The notes beneath the pieces are model-generated. The model searched no databases and was not told the origin of the DNA. It worked only from the letters and a program-made list of their open reading frames with translations. The translations under genes and the position numbers were made by a program. From NCBI RefSeq assembly GCF_900156645.1, contig NZ_FTOC01000009.1, positions 62,001 through 126,000 on the forward strand: 64,000 nt of DNA, written 5' to 3'. Source of the stretch: Salimicrobium flavidum (GTDB lineage Bacteria; Bacillota; Bacilli; Bacillales; Halobacillaceae). This document shows positions 36,776 through 45,500 of this stretch, in pieces (the stretch's first letter is position 1; the number at the start of each line of letters is the position of its first letter).

Positions 36776-36983
36776 GAACAGTCTCCTTCCAGGTGAGGTG
36801 AGATCAATATTTGTGCGACGTTCAGGAAGAAAAATCCACTCGAATGGCTCACAAAATAATATATCCACCCATTCGCACAACCCAGCTAGCCACGAATGTA
36901 GTGAAAAAAGAATAATTGCGACATTCATCGGATGACCACGGCTCTGAACGCCGCACAACAACCAACTCCTCTTTTAACAGCAT

Positions 36984-37009
36984 AAAAAAAGAAGCGTCAG
37001 GAACGCTTC
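36984..37009 (-). terminator. Terminator overlapping a stop codon
   Basis: GAAGCGT pairs with ACGCTTC, followed on the minus strand by T7. It ends the transcript of the 161-residue membrane protein. Confidence 0.85.
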
Positions 37010-37482
37010 GGATAAACGGTTATCATTTTATACAGCAAGTAACTGATCGGCACGACGAAAAGAAGCACCGTTACATAGTCGGGAAACCCCGCATACGTAG
37101 AAATCGTCGAAAAAATGAGCGGGAGCGTAAGGGCATAAGCCGTCATCTTCCATACCTGTTGATAGCGCAGCTTTCTTTTCAGCACCTTGGAAAGAAGAAG
37201 CCCTCCTCCTGAGATCAAAGTCACTCCTGCTATAATAAGAAAAATGATCAGCAGGGGATAAAAGACAAGCGCCTGCGCCATGTAGAGCCCTCTGGCCACT
37301 TCTGTAAGTTCCCGCTCGAAGGTAGTGATGGCACTATAAATATTCGGAAGGAACAATACAAGAAGCAATGTAAACAAATAGCCGATTGTGCTTGTAATAC
37401 CTTTCCTATTAAGTTTAAAGAGCGCTTCTTTTTTCGGAAGGCGCAAGCTCAGTTTCAATGAATCCATCGGTTCCACGTCCAT
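36997..37482 (-). CDS. Membrane protein of unknown function, DUF1189-like topology
   Basis: A 161-residue protein with four predicted membrane segments: IGYLFTLLLVLFLPNI, FYPLLIIFLIIAGVTLI, TAYALTLPLIFSTI, and VTVLLFVVPISYLLYKM. A short extracytoplasmic loop after the first segment contains ERELTEVARGLYM. No clear ribosome site precedes ATG 37482; ATG 37467 is an alternative. It begins just after the DUF1450 gene. The arrangement recalls DUF1189 proteins, but this is not certain. Confidence 0.7.
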   Translation of the reverse strand: MDVEPMDSLKLSLRLPKKEALFKLNRKGITSTIGYLFTLLLVLFLPNIYSAITTFERELTEVARGLYMAQALVFYPLLIIFLIIAGVTLISGGGLLLSKVLKRKLRYQQVWKMTAYALTLPLIFSTISTYAGFPDYVTVLLFVVPISYLLYKMITVYPKRS

Positions 37483-37487
37483 TTCTA

Positions 37488-37732
37488 TTATGCAAAGGCT
37501 GCCAGCTCTTCATCAATCTGTTTCCGGATTTTTTCCAGCGCTTCTTCTGCTGAATGTCCAAATACCCGCTTGTTGTTAACAAGGGCATAGGGCTTGATAG
37601 CACAAAGCCCGCAATAGGAGAGGCAGTCACTGATCAGGACATCCACCTCCGGATATTCTTCTTCCAGAATCTCTTCCGCATTAATCGTACTCAGCAAGTT
37701 GCTGTCACAGATTTCTACAAGTACTACCCCAT
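37488..37732 (-). pseudogene. DUF1450 gene with a probable 1-base deletion at the start
   Basis: The readable frame from TTG 37697 gives 69 residues (YPEVDVLISDCLSYCGLC, then AIKPYALVNNKRVFG), typical of DUF1450, a small cysteine-containing family. The same frame extends upstream as VVLVEICDSNLLSTINAEE, the expected N-terminus, but reaches no start codon. An ATG at 37732, ten bases after AAAGGAG, is one base out of frame because the run after it is GGGG. One more G would give MGVVLVEICDSNLLST. This is a real frameshift, an assembly error, or a short TTG-started form. Confidence 0.75.
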
Positions 37733-37737
37733 GGGAG

Positions 37738-38550
37738 TCAGTCTCCTTTTCTTTGTTGTAATCCTAAAATCCTGCGTGCTTCCACTTCATCCTGTTTCAT
37801 CTGGTCCACCAGGGCGTCGAGACCATCAAAATCGATTTCCCCACGCATATGCCTAAGAAATGAAAGAGTTACATTCTTCCCATAAATATCCTCTTTGAAA
37901 TCAAGGATGTAGGCTTCCACTTTATATGAAGTTCCCTTGACCGTAGGACGGTACCCGGCACTGATCAGCGCATAATACTGTCTCGGCGTATCTTCGTGTA
38001 TGACTACCGATCCTATATAAACACCGGGAGCGGGATCGACATAGGTTTCAGAACCTCCCAGATTGATGGTAGGGAAGCCCAATTCTCGACCGAGAGCCTG
38101 TCCCTTGGCTACGGTGGCTTTTATAGCGTAAGGGCGTCCAAGTTGGGCGAGGGCGGCTTCCACCCTGCCTTCCTCGATCATTTCCTTTATTTCTTCCGAG
38201 GAAGCACTGAACGTCGAGGCGTTTTCTGCTCCTTCGATTCCCGAATGTTCTTCTCCCATGATAACATGTGCAGGTTGGAGAGTTTCTACCCCTGTTCTGA
38301 CATCACTATTACCGGAGAAAACATAGTAAAAATCGACACCGTATGATTCCAGCAGTTCTTTTTTATGATAAAGGGGGGTGAGCAGCCTGTCTTCATCTAA
38401 AGATGTATCAAGCACCGCAATTTCGTTTCCTTTACTCTGAGCTTGGATCAATAAGTGATGATGACCAAGGTGTAACCCATCGAAATCAGCGATCACGAGA
38501 GTCAGCGGCTGCTCTTTTTTTTGAACTTGTGACCAATCGTTCGTTTCCAT
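37738..38550 (-). CDS. RibF-like riboflavin kinase / FAD synthetase, short paralogue
   Basis: A 270-residue protein. The N-terminal nucleotidyltransferase region has IADFDGLHLGHHHLL (expected G-F-D-G-x-H-x-G-H) but is about 40 residues shorter than in RibC/RibF, and its ISGS-type motif is not clear. The C-terminal half is a riboflavin kinase domain: GRELGFPTINL, GVYIG, and KVEAYILDFKEDIYG. ATG 38550 with AAGGGG is chosen over an upstream ATG without a site. The stop is interleaved with the ribosome site of the DUF1450 gene. Confidence 0.82.
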   Translation of the reverse strand: METNDWSQVQKKEQPLTLVIADFDGLHLGHHHLLIQAQSKGNEIAVLDTSLDEDRLLTPLYHKKELLESYGVDFYYVFSGNSDVRTGVETLQPAHVIMGEEHSGIEGAENASTFSASSEEIKEMIEEGRVEAALAQLGRPYAIKATVAKGQALGRELGFPTINLGGSETYVDPAPGVYIGSVVIHEDTPRQYYALISAGYRPTVKGTSYKVEAYILDFKEDIYGKNVTLSFLRHMRGEIDFDGLDALVDQMKQDEVEARRILGLQQRKGD

Positions 38551-38628
38551 CAAAACCGTCCCCTTTTTGTGATGTTCCATACAGATTTATTTAATCAGCC
38601 TTTGTCTTTGGATGCAAGCCTTGTGCAC

Positions 38629-38783
38629 AAAGAAAAGCGGAAACTTCCGTTCAGAAATACTGCCATAAGCAGACGGGTCTGACGAAAGACGGTCTTATCT
38701 TTCTCTGATCCGGGCTGCTTATGGCATGAATTTCTGGAAGTTGGAACTGGACAAAGAAAAGCGGAAACTTCCGTTTTAGAAGC
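38629..38783 (+). repeat. R1 hairpin repeat, one unit plus partial
   Basis: The clearest copy. AACTTCC pairs with GGAAGTT, CAGAAAT with ATTTCTG, and GCCATAAGCAG with CTGCTTATGGC. The start motif AAAGAAAAGCGG recurs 124 bases later. It lies between the divergent RibF-like and Hsp31-like genes. Confidence 0.88.
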
Positions 38784-38810
38784 TTTTCTCTACTTTTCAA
38801 AAAGCACTTT

Positions 38811-38837
38811 GTTTAATACCTCCACTTACATGGGTAT
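38811..38837 (+). promoter_or_regulatory. Sigma-B type promoter of the Hsp31-like gene
   Basis: GTTTAA (38811-38816), 15 bases, GGGTAT (38832-38837) matches the Bacillus sigma-B consensus and lies about 50 bases before the start codon. It suggests general-stress induction. Confidence 0.75.
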
Positions 38838-38884
38838 ACAAGGATTGTGTGCAGCAAACCCGAAAAAAAAGGAGTGCATAAATT

Positions 38885-39547
38885 ATGAGTAAAAAAGTAC
38901 TAATGGTGGTAACGAACCACGATAAAATCAACGAGGATGCTCCAACAGGCATCTGGCTTTCAGAATTCGCTGAAGCCTATAATGAATTCCAGAAACATGG
39001 CTTCGATGTAACCGTCGCAAGCCCTGCCGGCGGTCAGTCCCCGGTAGACCCGAACAGTGTTAGTGATGATGAGCCTCAAGCAAACCTTGATGCAAAACCG
39101 CTTCTTGAAAACACAACACCGATCGACAGCCTGAATGCTGAAGACTTCGATGCTGTTTTCCTTCCTGGCGGTCATGGCACAATGTTCGACTTCCCGGACA
39201 ACGAGAAGCTTCAGAACATCATCAAAAGCACCTATGAATCTAAAAAACCGGTTGCAGCGGTCTGCCACGGTCCGGCAGGCCTCGTGAACGTGAAACTTTC
39301 CGATGGTCAATATATCGTGCAGGGCAAACGAGTCAATGCTTTCACAGACGCTGAAGAAGCCGATACCACACTTGATCAGCACATGCCTTTCCTACTTGAA
39401 AGCAAACTCCGTGAACGTGGTGCGCATTTCTATTCCGCACCGAACTGGTCGGAACATGTGGAATCTGATGGTGTATTAATTACAGGTCAAAACCCTCAGT
39501 CCACAGTAGCTGTAGCGAAAGAATTCGTTCGCACCCTTCAAAACTGA
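38885..39547 (+). CDS. Hsp31-like DJ-1 superfamily protein (glyoxalase III type)
   Basis: A 220-residue protein with the triad C127-H128 in AVCHGPAGL and E27 in GIWLSEF. It shows SPAGGQSPVDPNS and FLPGGHGTMFDFPD, which mark the Hsp31/class I glutamine-amidotransferase-like group. Such proteins convert methylglyoxal to lactate or act as chaperones. AAAGGAG precedes the ATG, and a sigma-B promoter lies upstream, so stress induction is likely. Confidence 0.92.
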   Translation: MSKKVLMVVTNHDKINEDAPTGIWLSEFAEAYNEFQKHGFDVTVASPAGGQSPVDPNSVSDDEPQANLDAKPLLENTTPIDSLNAEDFDAVFLPGGHGTMFDFPDNEKLQNIIKSTYESKKPVAAVCHGPAGLVNVKLSDGQYIVQGKRVNAFTDAEEADTTLDQHMPFLLESKLRERGAHFYSAPNWSEHVESDGVLITGQNPQSTVAVAKEFVRTLQN

Positions 39548-39557
39548 TTTTGTAGTC

Positions 39558-39600
39558 AAAAAGCGCGAGTGTCTCTTTTCAGAGATACTCGCGCTTTTTT
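39558..39600 (+). terminator. Terminator of the Hsp31-like gene
   Basis: AAAAAGCGCGAGT pairs with ACTCGCGCTTTTT, with an inner stem TCTCT/AGAGA, then a T-run. Confidence 0.9.
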
Positions 39601-39624
39601 ATATCGATGATTCCAATTATGGTA

Positions 39625-39780
39625 GAACTTCTAAGCGGGGTGGCTCCGCTTTTCTTGATCCAGCTACAACTTCCAGAAACACTGGCATAAGCAGCTCGGA
39701 TCAGAAAAAGGAAAGAACACCTTTTGTCTGACCAATCTGCTTAGACATGCGTTTCTAAACGGAAGTTTCCGCTTTTCTTA
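39625..39780 (-). repeat. R1 hairpin repeat, one unit plus partial, abutting a stop codon
   Basis: Read on the minus strand the unit starts TAAGAAAAGCGGAAAC. Its first TAA is the stop codon of the amino-acid oxidase gene. The start motif recurs 123 bases on. GCATAAGCAG pairs with CTGCTTAGAC-type sequence. It probably forms the 3' UTR hairpin of that gene. Confidence 0.85.
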
Positions 39781-40896
39781 CATCATTATTTGTTCAATGG
39801 AATAATCCAGAGGGTCGAGTTCGGTTTCTTCTCCAGTTACAAGACGCGCAAGTTCCGCTCCTATGTAAGGACCGGCCGTCAAACCTGAAGCTCCTAACCC
39901 GTTTGCGATATAAAGCCCTTCATAGCCTGGTGATTTCCCAAATACAGGCATAGACCCCGGCGTATAGGGACGGAAGCCTATTTTGGCCGCATGGAACTCC
40001 ATAGTCTCGAGACCAGGCGCCACTTCCATCATCTTTCCGATAATTTCATGTAAAAGAGAGGCACTTACTCCGTGATCAAACCCTGCATCCGATGACTGTG
40101 TTGCACCGCTCACCAGTCTTCCACCGTCGAACGCCAGCATATACTTATTTCCGGGCGGTAACAGCACAGGCCATTCCCCGGTCTCCGCCTCCGGCATATC
40201 AAAATGGGCGATCAACGCTTTTTGCGGCCCGGCATCAACCTGAAGTCCAAGAGGCTCCAGCAGTTCTTTTGCCCACGCACCGTTCGCGGCGATGACCTGG
40301 TCCGCTTCATAAGTAACGCCGTCCACTGATGTCCCATAGACCTTATTATTCTCACATAAAAGCTCAGCAGAACCCTCAACGAACCTGACGCCGAGTTGTT
40401 TCCCTGCACGGATCAGAGCATCCCGGACTTCACGGCCGTTCACCCTTGCCGCCCCGCTTACATGCACCCCGGCATACGCTTCATCAAGCGGAGGGAAGTA
40501 TTCTTTCGGTTTTCCGTGCTCGAGATACGTCACTTCTCCCATTTCAGGGGTGTATTCTTTTTTTGCCAATGCCCGTTCATACATATCGCGGGCCTTCTCT
40601 TCTTTCTGATGCATTTTTATCGCACCGACCTGCTTATACCCCGTTTTTGTTTCGCCCATTTCTTCGAGTTCACGAACAAGTTCAGGGTAGTAACGTGCCC
40701 CGCCGGAAGCAAGACGGTACCATCGTTTGTTTCTTCTGAGGGAAAGCCAGGGGCAGATGATGCCCGCGGCGACCGCGGTCGCCTGACCATCATCATTACG
40801 ATCGATGACAGTCACTTCCTTCCCTTGCTTACGGAGATGATAAGCGGTGGAGGCACCGAGGATACCTGCACCAATCACAATATAGCGCTCTGTCAT
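39778..40896 (-). CDS. FAD-dependent amino acid oxidase (DadA/YurR-like)
   Basis: A 372-residue flavoprotein of the D-amino acid/glycine oxidase family. The N-terminal Rossmann motif is IGAGILGASTAYHL, followed by ATAVAAGIICPWLSLRRNKRW (YurR group), with NGLGASGLTAGPYIGAELA at the C-terminus. The GAGIxG fingerprint is complete. Substrate unknown; likely an N-methyl or D-amino acid. The stop codon is shared with the edge of an R1 repeat. Confidence 0.9.
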   Translation of the reverse strand: MTERYIVIGAGILGASTAYHLRKQGKEVTVIDRNDDGQATAVAAGIICPWLSLRRNKRWYRLASGGARYYPELVRELEEMGETKTGYKQVGAIKMHQKEEKARDMYERALAKKEYTPEMGEVTYLEHGKPKEYFPPLDEAYAGVHVSGAARVNGREVRDALIRAGKQLGVRFVEGSAELLCENNKVYGTSVDGVTYEADQVIAANGAWAKELLEPLGLQVDAGPQKALIAHFDMPEAETGEWPVLLPPGNKYMLAFDGGRLVSGATQSSDAGFDHGVSASLLHEIIGKMMEVAPGLETMEFHAAKIGFRPYTPGSMPVFGKSPGYEGLYIANGLGASGLTAGPYIGAELARLVTGEETELDPLDYSIEQIMM

Positions 40897-40958
40897 AAAT
40901 ACACACCTTTTCTCTTAGTTCAACATGACGATATTGTACAGGAAAGAGGCAAGAAACC

Positions 40959-41138
40959 TCAATCAGGAAATTTACGGTGCTTTTCCTTTTGACGTTTGAA
41001 ATGATGGTATAAGGCGATTTCGAAGATGAGGAAAGAAATGATGAGACTGCCGGCGAAAGGGTAAGAGGCGCCGATGATAATCAGAAGAACAAAAAAGAGG
41101 ACAAATGCCGACACGCCGATAATGATGGGGATTTTCAT
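40959..41138 (-). CDS. Small membrane protein, 59 residues
   Basis: MKIPIIIGVSAFVLFFVLLI opens one hydrophobic segment, and YPFAGSLIISFLIFEIALY forms a second. The tail is basic (HHFKRQKEKHRKF). ATG 41138 follows GGGAGGAC. No family is recognised. It lies between the RDD gene and the oxidase gene, all on the same strand. Confidence 0.7.
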   Translation of the reverse strand: MKIPIIIGVSAFVLFFVLLIIIGASYPFAGSLIISFLIFEIALYHHFKRQKEKHRKFPD

Positions 41139-41196
41139 AGGACGTCCTCCCATAGAAAATACTTGATACTATTAAAATACCACGAACAGGAAAGAG

Positions 41197-41610
41197 TTAA
41201 CCTTCCTGGTCGTGGATCACTTTCGTGCCGGCTATAAAATCATGGATCGCTCGTTTATCTTCTCGCAAACCAACCATGAATGCGCTGACGATCAATCCGA
41301 TACCTAACGTCAGAATATAGGCGAGTGCGCCTACAATGACACGGAGAAGCATGTTGACGATCGTAACGTTCTCCCCTGTCTTTTTCACAATACGTACTCC
41401 CATCAATTTCTTTCCGATCACGTATCCTCTCCAGAAAACCGGGAGCAAAAGGGTGTATAAGAAGGATAAGAAATCGATTGGCGTCGATTCATCCGTCTGA
41501 GGCAACTCTCCATAAATAATAAAAGCGAGGAGGGCTGTAATGATTCCGATAATGATGCCATCAAGTATATTCGCTGCCAGACGAATCCAGAATCCTGCAG
41601 GTTGTTGCAT
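41197..41610 (-). CDS. RDD family membrane protein
   Basis: A 137-residue protein with an RDD domain: GFWIRLAANILDGIIIG (R and D in the first segment), a second segment (FLYTLLLPVFWRGYVIGKKLMGVRIV) and a third (YILTLGIGLIVSAFMVGLREDKRAIHDFIAGTKVI). RDD proteins are small transporters or Na+/H+-linked proteins in halophiles, but the role is uncertain. GGAAGG precedes the ATG. Confidence 0.9.
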   Translation of the reverse strand: MQQPAGFWIRLAANILDGIIIGIITALLAFIIYGELPQTDESTPIDFLSFLYTLLLPVFWRGYVIGKKLMGVRIVKKTGENVTIVNMLLRVIVGALAYILTLGIGLIVSAFMVGLREDKRAIHDFIAGTKVIHDQEG

Positions 41611-41696
41611 ATAGTACCATCCTTCCTGATTGTCTTCTTATTCCTTCTCCTTTACGATAGAGAAGAGCATAACGTTTCATTAAGGAGAAGATCATC

Positions 41697-42218
41697 ATGA
41701 AAAAATTAATTACAGGCATCATGACATTCCTCGCCGTATTTCTGTTTATAAAACCTAAAAAAGTCCTGGCTCCACGCTCACAGCCTGAAGTGAAACCGGG
41801 AGATTTGTTATTCTCCCCCCTCGGGCAGAAGGACTCTTTCTATATCGGCCACGTAGGAATCGTCACCGAAGATATGAGTGTCATCCATTCTATACCAAAG
41901 GGGTTGAAAAAGGATGACGTCGATCATTTCTTCGGCAAGTTCAAACGTCTGTCACTGTATCGCTCAAAAAGCGAAGAAGCCGGAACCAGGTCAGCGGCTT
42001 TCGCTCTTCATCTCTATGAATCGAACACAAAAGCGCCGTACCGTTTCTTCACGAAATTAAAAGAGACCGACGGCGAGCAGTATTGCACCAAACTGGTGTG
42101 GCAAGCTTATTATTACGGAGCGGGGATCAACCTGAAAAAATTCCCTCTTTACGCCCGCGCCATCCACCCGGAATTCGTCAAAGACTCCCGTCACCTATAC
42201 AAAGTCGGAAGTTATTAA
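41697..42218 (+). CDS. YiiX-like NlpC/P60 superfamily cysteine hydrolase
   Basis: A 173-residue protein with an N-terminal hydrophobic segment (signal or anchor). The papain-like fold is permuted as in YiiX/YebB: H52 in GDLLFS...YIGHVGIV comes first and C130 in EQYCTKLVWQAYY follows. It would cleave amide or ester bonds in peptides or lipids at the cell surface. AAGGAG precedes the ATG. The stop codon TAA is the first base group of an R1 repeat. Confidence 0.85.
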   Translation: MKKLITGIMTFLAVFLFIKPKKVLAPRSQPEVKPGDLLFSPLGQKDSFYIGHVGIVTEDMSVIHSIPKGLKKDDVDHFFGKFKRLSLYRSKSEEAGTRSAAFALHLYESNTKAPYRFFTKLKETDGEQYCTKLVWQAYYYGAGINLKKFPLYARAIHPEFVKDSRHLYKVGSY

Positions 42219-42511
42219 AAAAGCGAAAGCACCCTGCTTAGAAACCTAAGTCATAAGTAGCCTTGTTCTCTTTTGGGTGCTTTTTCCAAAAAGACAAGGC
42301 TACTTATGGCTCCGGTTTCTGGGTGCTGGAGCTGGATTAAAAAAAAGCGGAGCCCCCCGTTTAGAAGTTCTGGCGTAAGCAGGGGGTTCTCTTTTCAGGC
42401 GCTTTTACCTGAAAAAGAATTCACTGCTTAGGACACGGACTTCTGGGGGGCGGAGCTGGACCAAGAAAAGCGAAAGCACCCTGCTTAGAAGTGCTGGCGT
42501 AAACAAGGGTG
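42216..42511 (+). repeat. R1 hairpin repeat, two units plus partial, abutting a stop codon
   Basis: The start motif occurs at about 42218, 42342 and 42463. The first unit begins in the stop codon of the YiiX-like gene. Unit 1 pairs GTCATAAGTAG with CTACTTATGGC and an inner TTTTGG with CCAAAA. Unit 2 closely matches unit 1 of the 36504 array (GCGTAAGCAGGGGG, CTGCTTAGGACACGGACTTC). Confidence 0.85.
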
Positions 42512-42569
42512 TCTTCCATCCGTCCATGCATGCAAGATAATACAAGGAAAATCTACTCCCTCACAGAAC

Positions 42570-45500
42570 TTACCGGGAATAAACTTCACCCCCGTTTCCG
42601 CCCATCGATTTCTTCAGAAACATGGCCTCGTCCGCTTTTTTCATCACTTCATCAATCGATTCTGGCTGTTCCTCTGTAGACGTATAGAGGCCGAGACTGG
42701 CAGAAACACACACCTCTCCTTCTGAAGTCATTACAGGTGTTCGGATCGCTTCGAGAAGCTGTTCCGGACATGTATTCAAACCATTCTCTTCTACAAACAC
42801 AAGAAGAAATCCGTCTCCTGCAAGTCTGTAAGCCTCTGCCTCCCTTCCGTCTGTCTCCTTTGCAAGACGACGAGCTATCGTCTGCAGTACTTCGTCTCCA
42901 ATCAAGTGCCCCCATGTATCATTGATCACTTTGAAATTATCGATATCGATGAACAGAATAGTGAAAGGCTCTTGTTTCGAAAGCTTTTTCTCCGTATCTT
43001 CCCGGAACGCCTTCCGATTCCAGAGACCGGTCAATGAATCACGGTAAACGAGACAGGAGATTTCCTTCTCCCTTTTTTCCTTTTCCCATTCGTTGGCGGC
43101 CCACCCGCCGATCACCGCGAGCTGCGATACAATATCCCGTATGACTACCGGTTCCTTGACGGCTGTATACTCACCCGGAAGAGTATACAGGAAGAAACCG
43201 CCTACTTTCGTTCCGCTTGTTTCATCTAAAATGGAACTTTTCAGAGAGTTCGATATAGTGATATCTCCTTCTCTCTCTTCGTGATACCCCTCTTCTATAC
43301 TCTGTTTCGCCAAGGATTTTATAACTCCGGGGTCAATATCTTTTCTTCCGGAACGGGTGAGATGGCATTCCCGCTCTCCCATATAAAAGAATGCTCCCGT
43401 GTAATGGCTCCATTCCAGGAACGAACGAAGAACCTGCTCGATCCTCTCTTCCACCGGAAGATCCTTCACAATGGTACGATAAATATCTTCCATCGCCTGC
43501 TGGCGGCGGTTCGTTTCCTTCAAGTAGTCCTGCATCTCTATTTCCGTCATAACCCAGTCGGCGTACTCTTCAAGAAGTTGGACATCTGTATCGTCAAATT
43601 TCCTCAGATCGGTATCGAGGATGCAGAGAGAGCCGATGATTTCTCCGTTTTTCGTGATCAGTGGGACCCCTGCATAAAACTGATAGCCATACTCCCTTAC
43701 AAAATATTTATACCGCTCCTCTGCCATCAGGTTAAGATCCGGAAGCACCAGCGGCTTCTCCGTTTCAATCATACCGCCACAGGTGCTGTTTTCTATCTCC
43801 ATCCCGCCGAGCTCGGCAAATAATTCGGGAAGACCTACGGAAGACTTGTACACCTGCTGGTCTTTAGTAAGAAGGGAAAGAATAGCTGTAGGAACAGAAA
43901 ACGTCCGACTCACAATTTCTACGATTCGATCATATCGTTCGGAAAAATCGAACCCTTCGAGATTCAGACGGTGCAGCTCGCCGAGTCTTCTCAATTCCCC
44001 TTCGTCTATATCTGATTTTCCGGAAATACAATCTCCCCCGAACGAGAACATGGATGCAAGCGACGACAATACCCCTTCGAGCGAAGCGGCCGCCATAGGC
44101 TTACTGATAAAATACCCCTGCAATTCGTCTGCTTTGAGGCGCTTGATCACATCATAATGCCCTGCTTTTTCCACTCCTTCAGCAGTAACTGATAAATGCA
44201 GTTTCCTCGCGAGCGTAATGATCATCTTCACAATTTCGTAATCTTTGTCCCGTATGTCCGTCTTGAGCTCTCTTATGAAAGATTGATCGATTTTGATTCC
44301 ATCTATAGAAAACTGCTTCAGGTAATTGAGCGAAGAGTAACTGGCTCCGAAATCATCAATGACGACGCGGAATCCAAGTGCTCGCAAGTGATCGATGATA
44401 TCTCTGGCCTGGTCCGGGTCCTCCATGATGGCACTTTCCGTAATTTCCAGTTCAAAAGCTTCAGGGTGAATGCCGTACCCCTCAATAACAGAAAGAAGAG
44501 TGTCCTCCAGCATCGTCTTATGGAACATGTTGGCCGAAAGATTTACAGCTACTCTTCTATTTCTGAATTCTTCTTTGTAATGCAATATATCCTGACAGAC
44601 TTTCTCAAAGACTCTTTTTGTAATCTTTTCAATAAGACGGGACTTCTCAGCCAGTGGAATAAAGACCCCCGGGGAGACTGTGCCAAGCTTGGAACTGAAC
44701 CAGCGTGCAAGCGCCTCATAGCTGACTTCTTCCTTGATTACATTCAACTTCGGCTGATAAAAAACATCAAACTCGCCGTTTTCAAGCGCATGTTCCAATT
44801 CCTTTTCGAGGACGCTCTCGTTCAGCTGCTCACTAATATAATTGGTTTCTTTGAATATGGAAACATTATTTTTCCCATCCCGCTTTGCCTGTCTCATCGC
44901 TATTGAAGCCTGGGAGATCATATCATCCACTTCAGATGCTTCTCCGCTGATGCCCGCACAGGAACTCAAATAAATATCTTCTCCTTCCACCTCGTAGGAA
45001 ATGCCGGATATAACGTCGAGAATCGTTTCACTCACCAACACGGCCTCCGAAGTACTCATCATTCCGATGAGAACAAACTCATCTCCGTCCATTCTCCCGA
45101 GGATAGAATCCTGGGATATGACTTTACTCACTTTTTCGACTATCTCTTTCAGAATATCATTGGATTTTTCAATCCCGATCGTTGCGTTCACCAGCTTGAA
45201 GCTATCTATATCAAAATAGACCGTCCTGACTTTCAAATGGCCTTCTTCCACCAGCATTCTGCCGGCATCCTGCTTGATTTTCAACAGGTTCGGCAGCCCT
45301 GTCAGATAATCGTACATACCGATCGTTTCCAATAATTCTGCTGCCACGCCGCTTTTCAGATCGCTGGTGATTCCAAGGACATAGCTGTCGCCTTCCCTTT
45401 CATGGACAGGAAGAAGAATCGTTGAAGCGTAACGATCAGCGTTGTACAGGACGTTCATGCGATCCGAGAAAAACGTCACATCTTCTGCAAAGACAGCCTT

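Noticed and set aside
36713-36961. An 82-codon minus-strand frame (MLCGVQSRGHP...)
   Set aside because: Its 3' part runs into an R1 repeat. It has no clear ribosome site and mixed composition. It may be a remnant of another repeat, but that cannot be shown.
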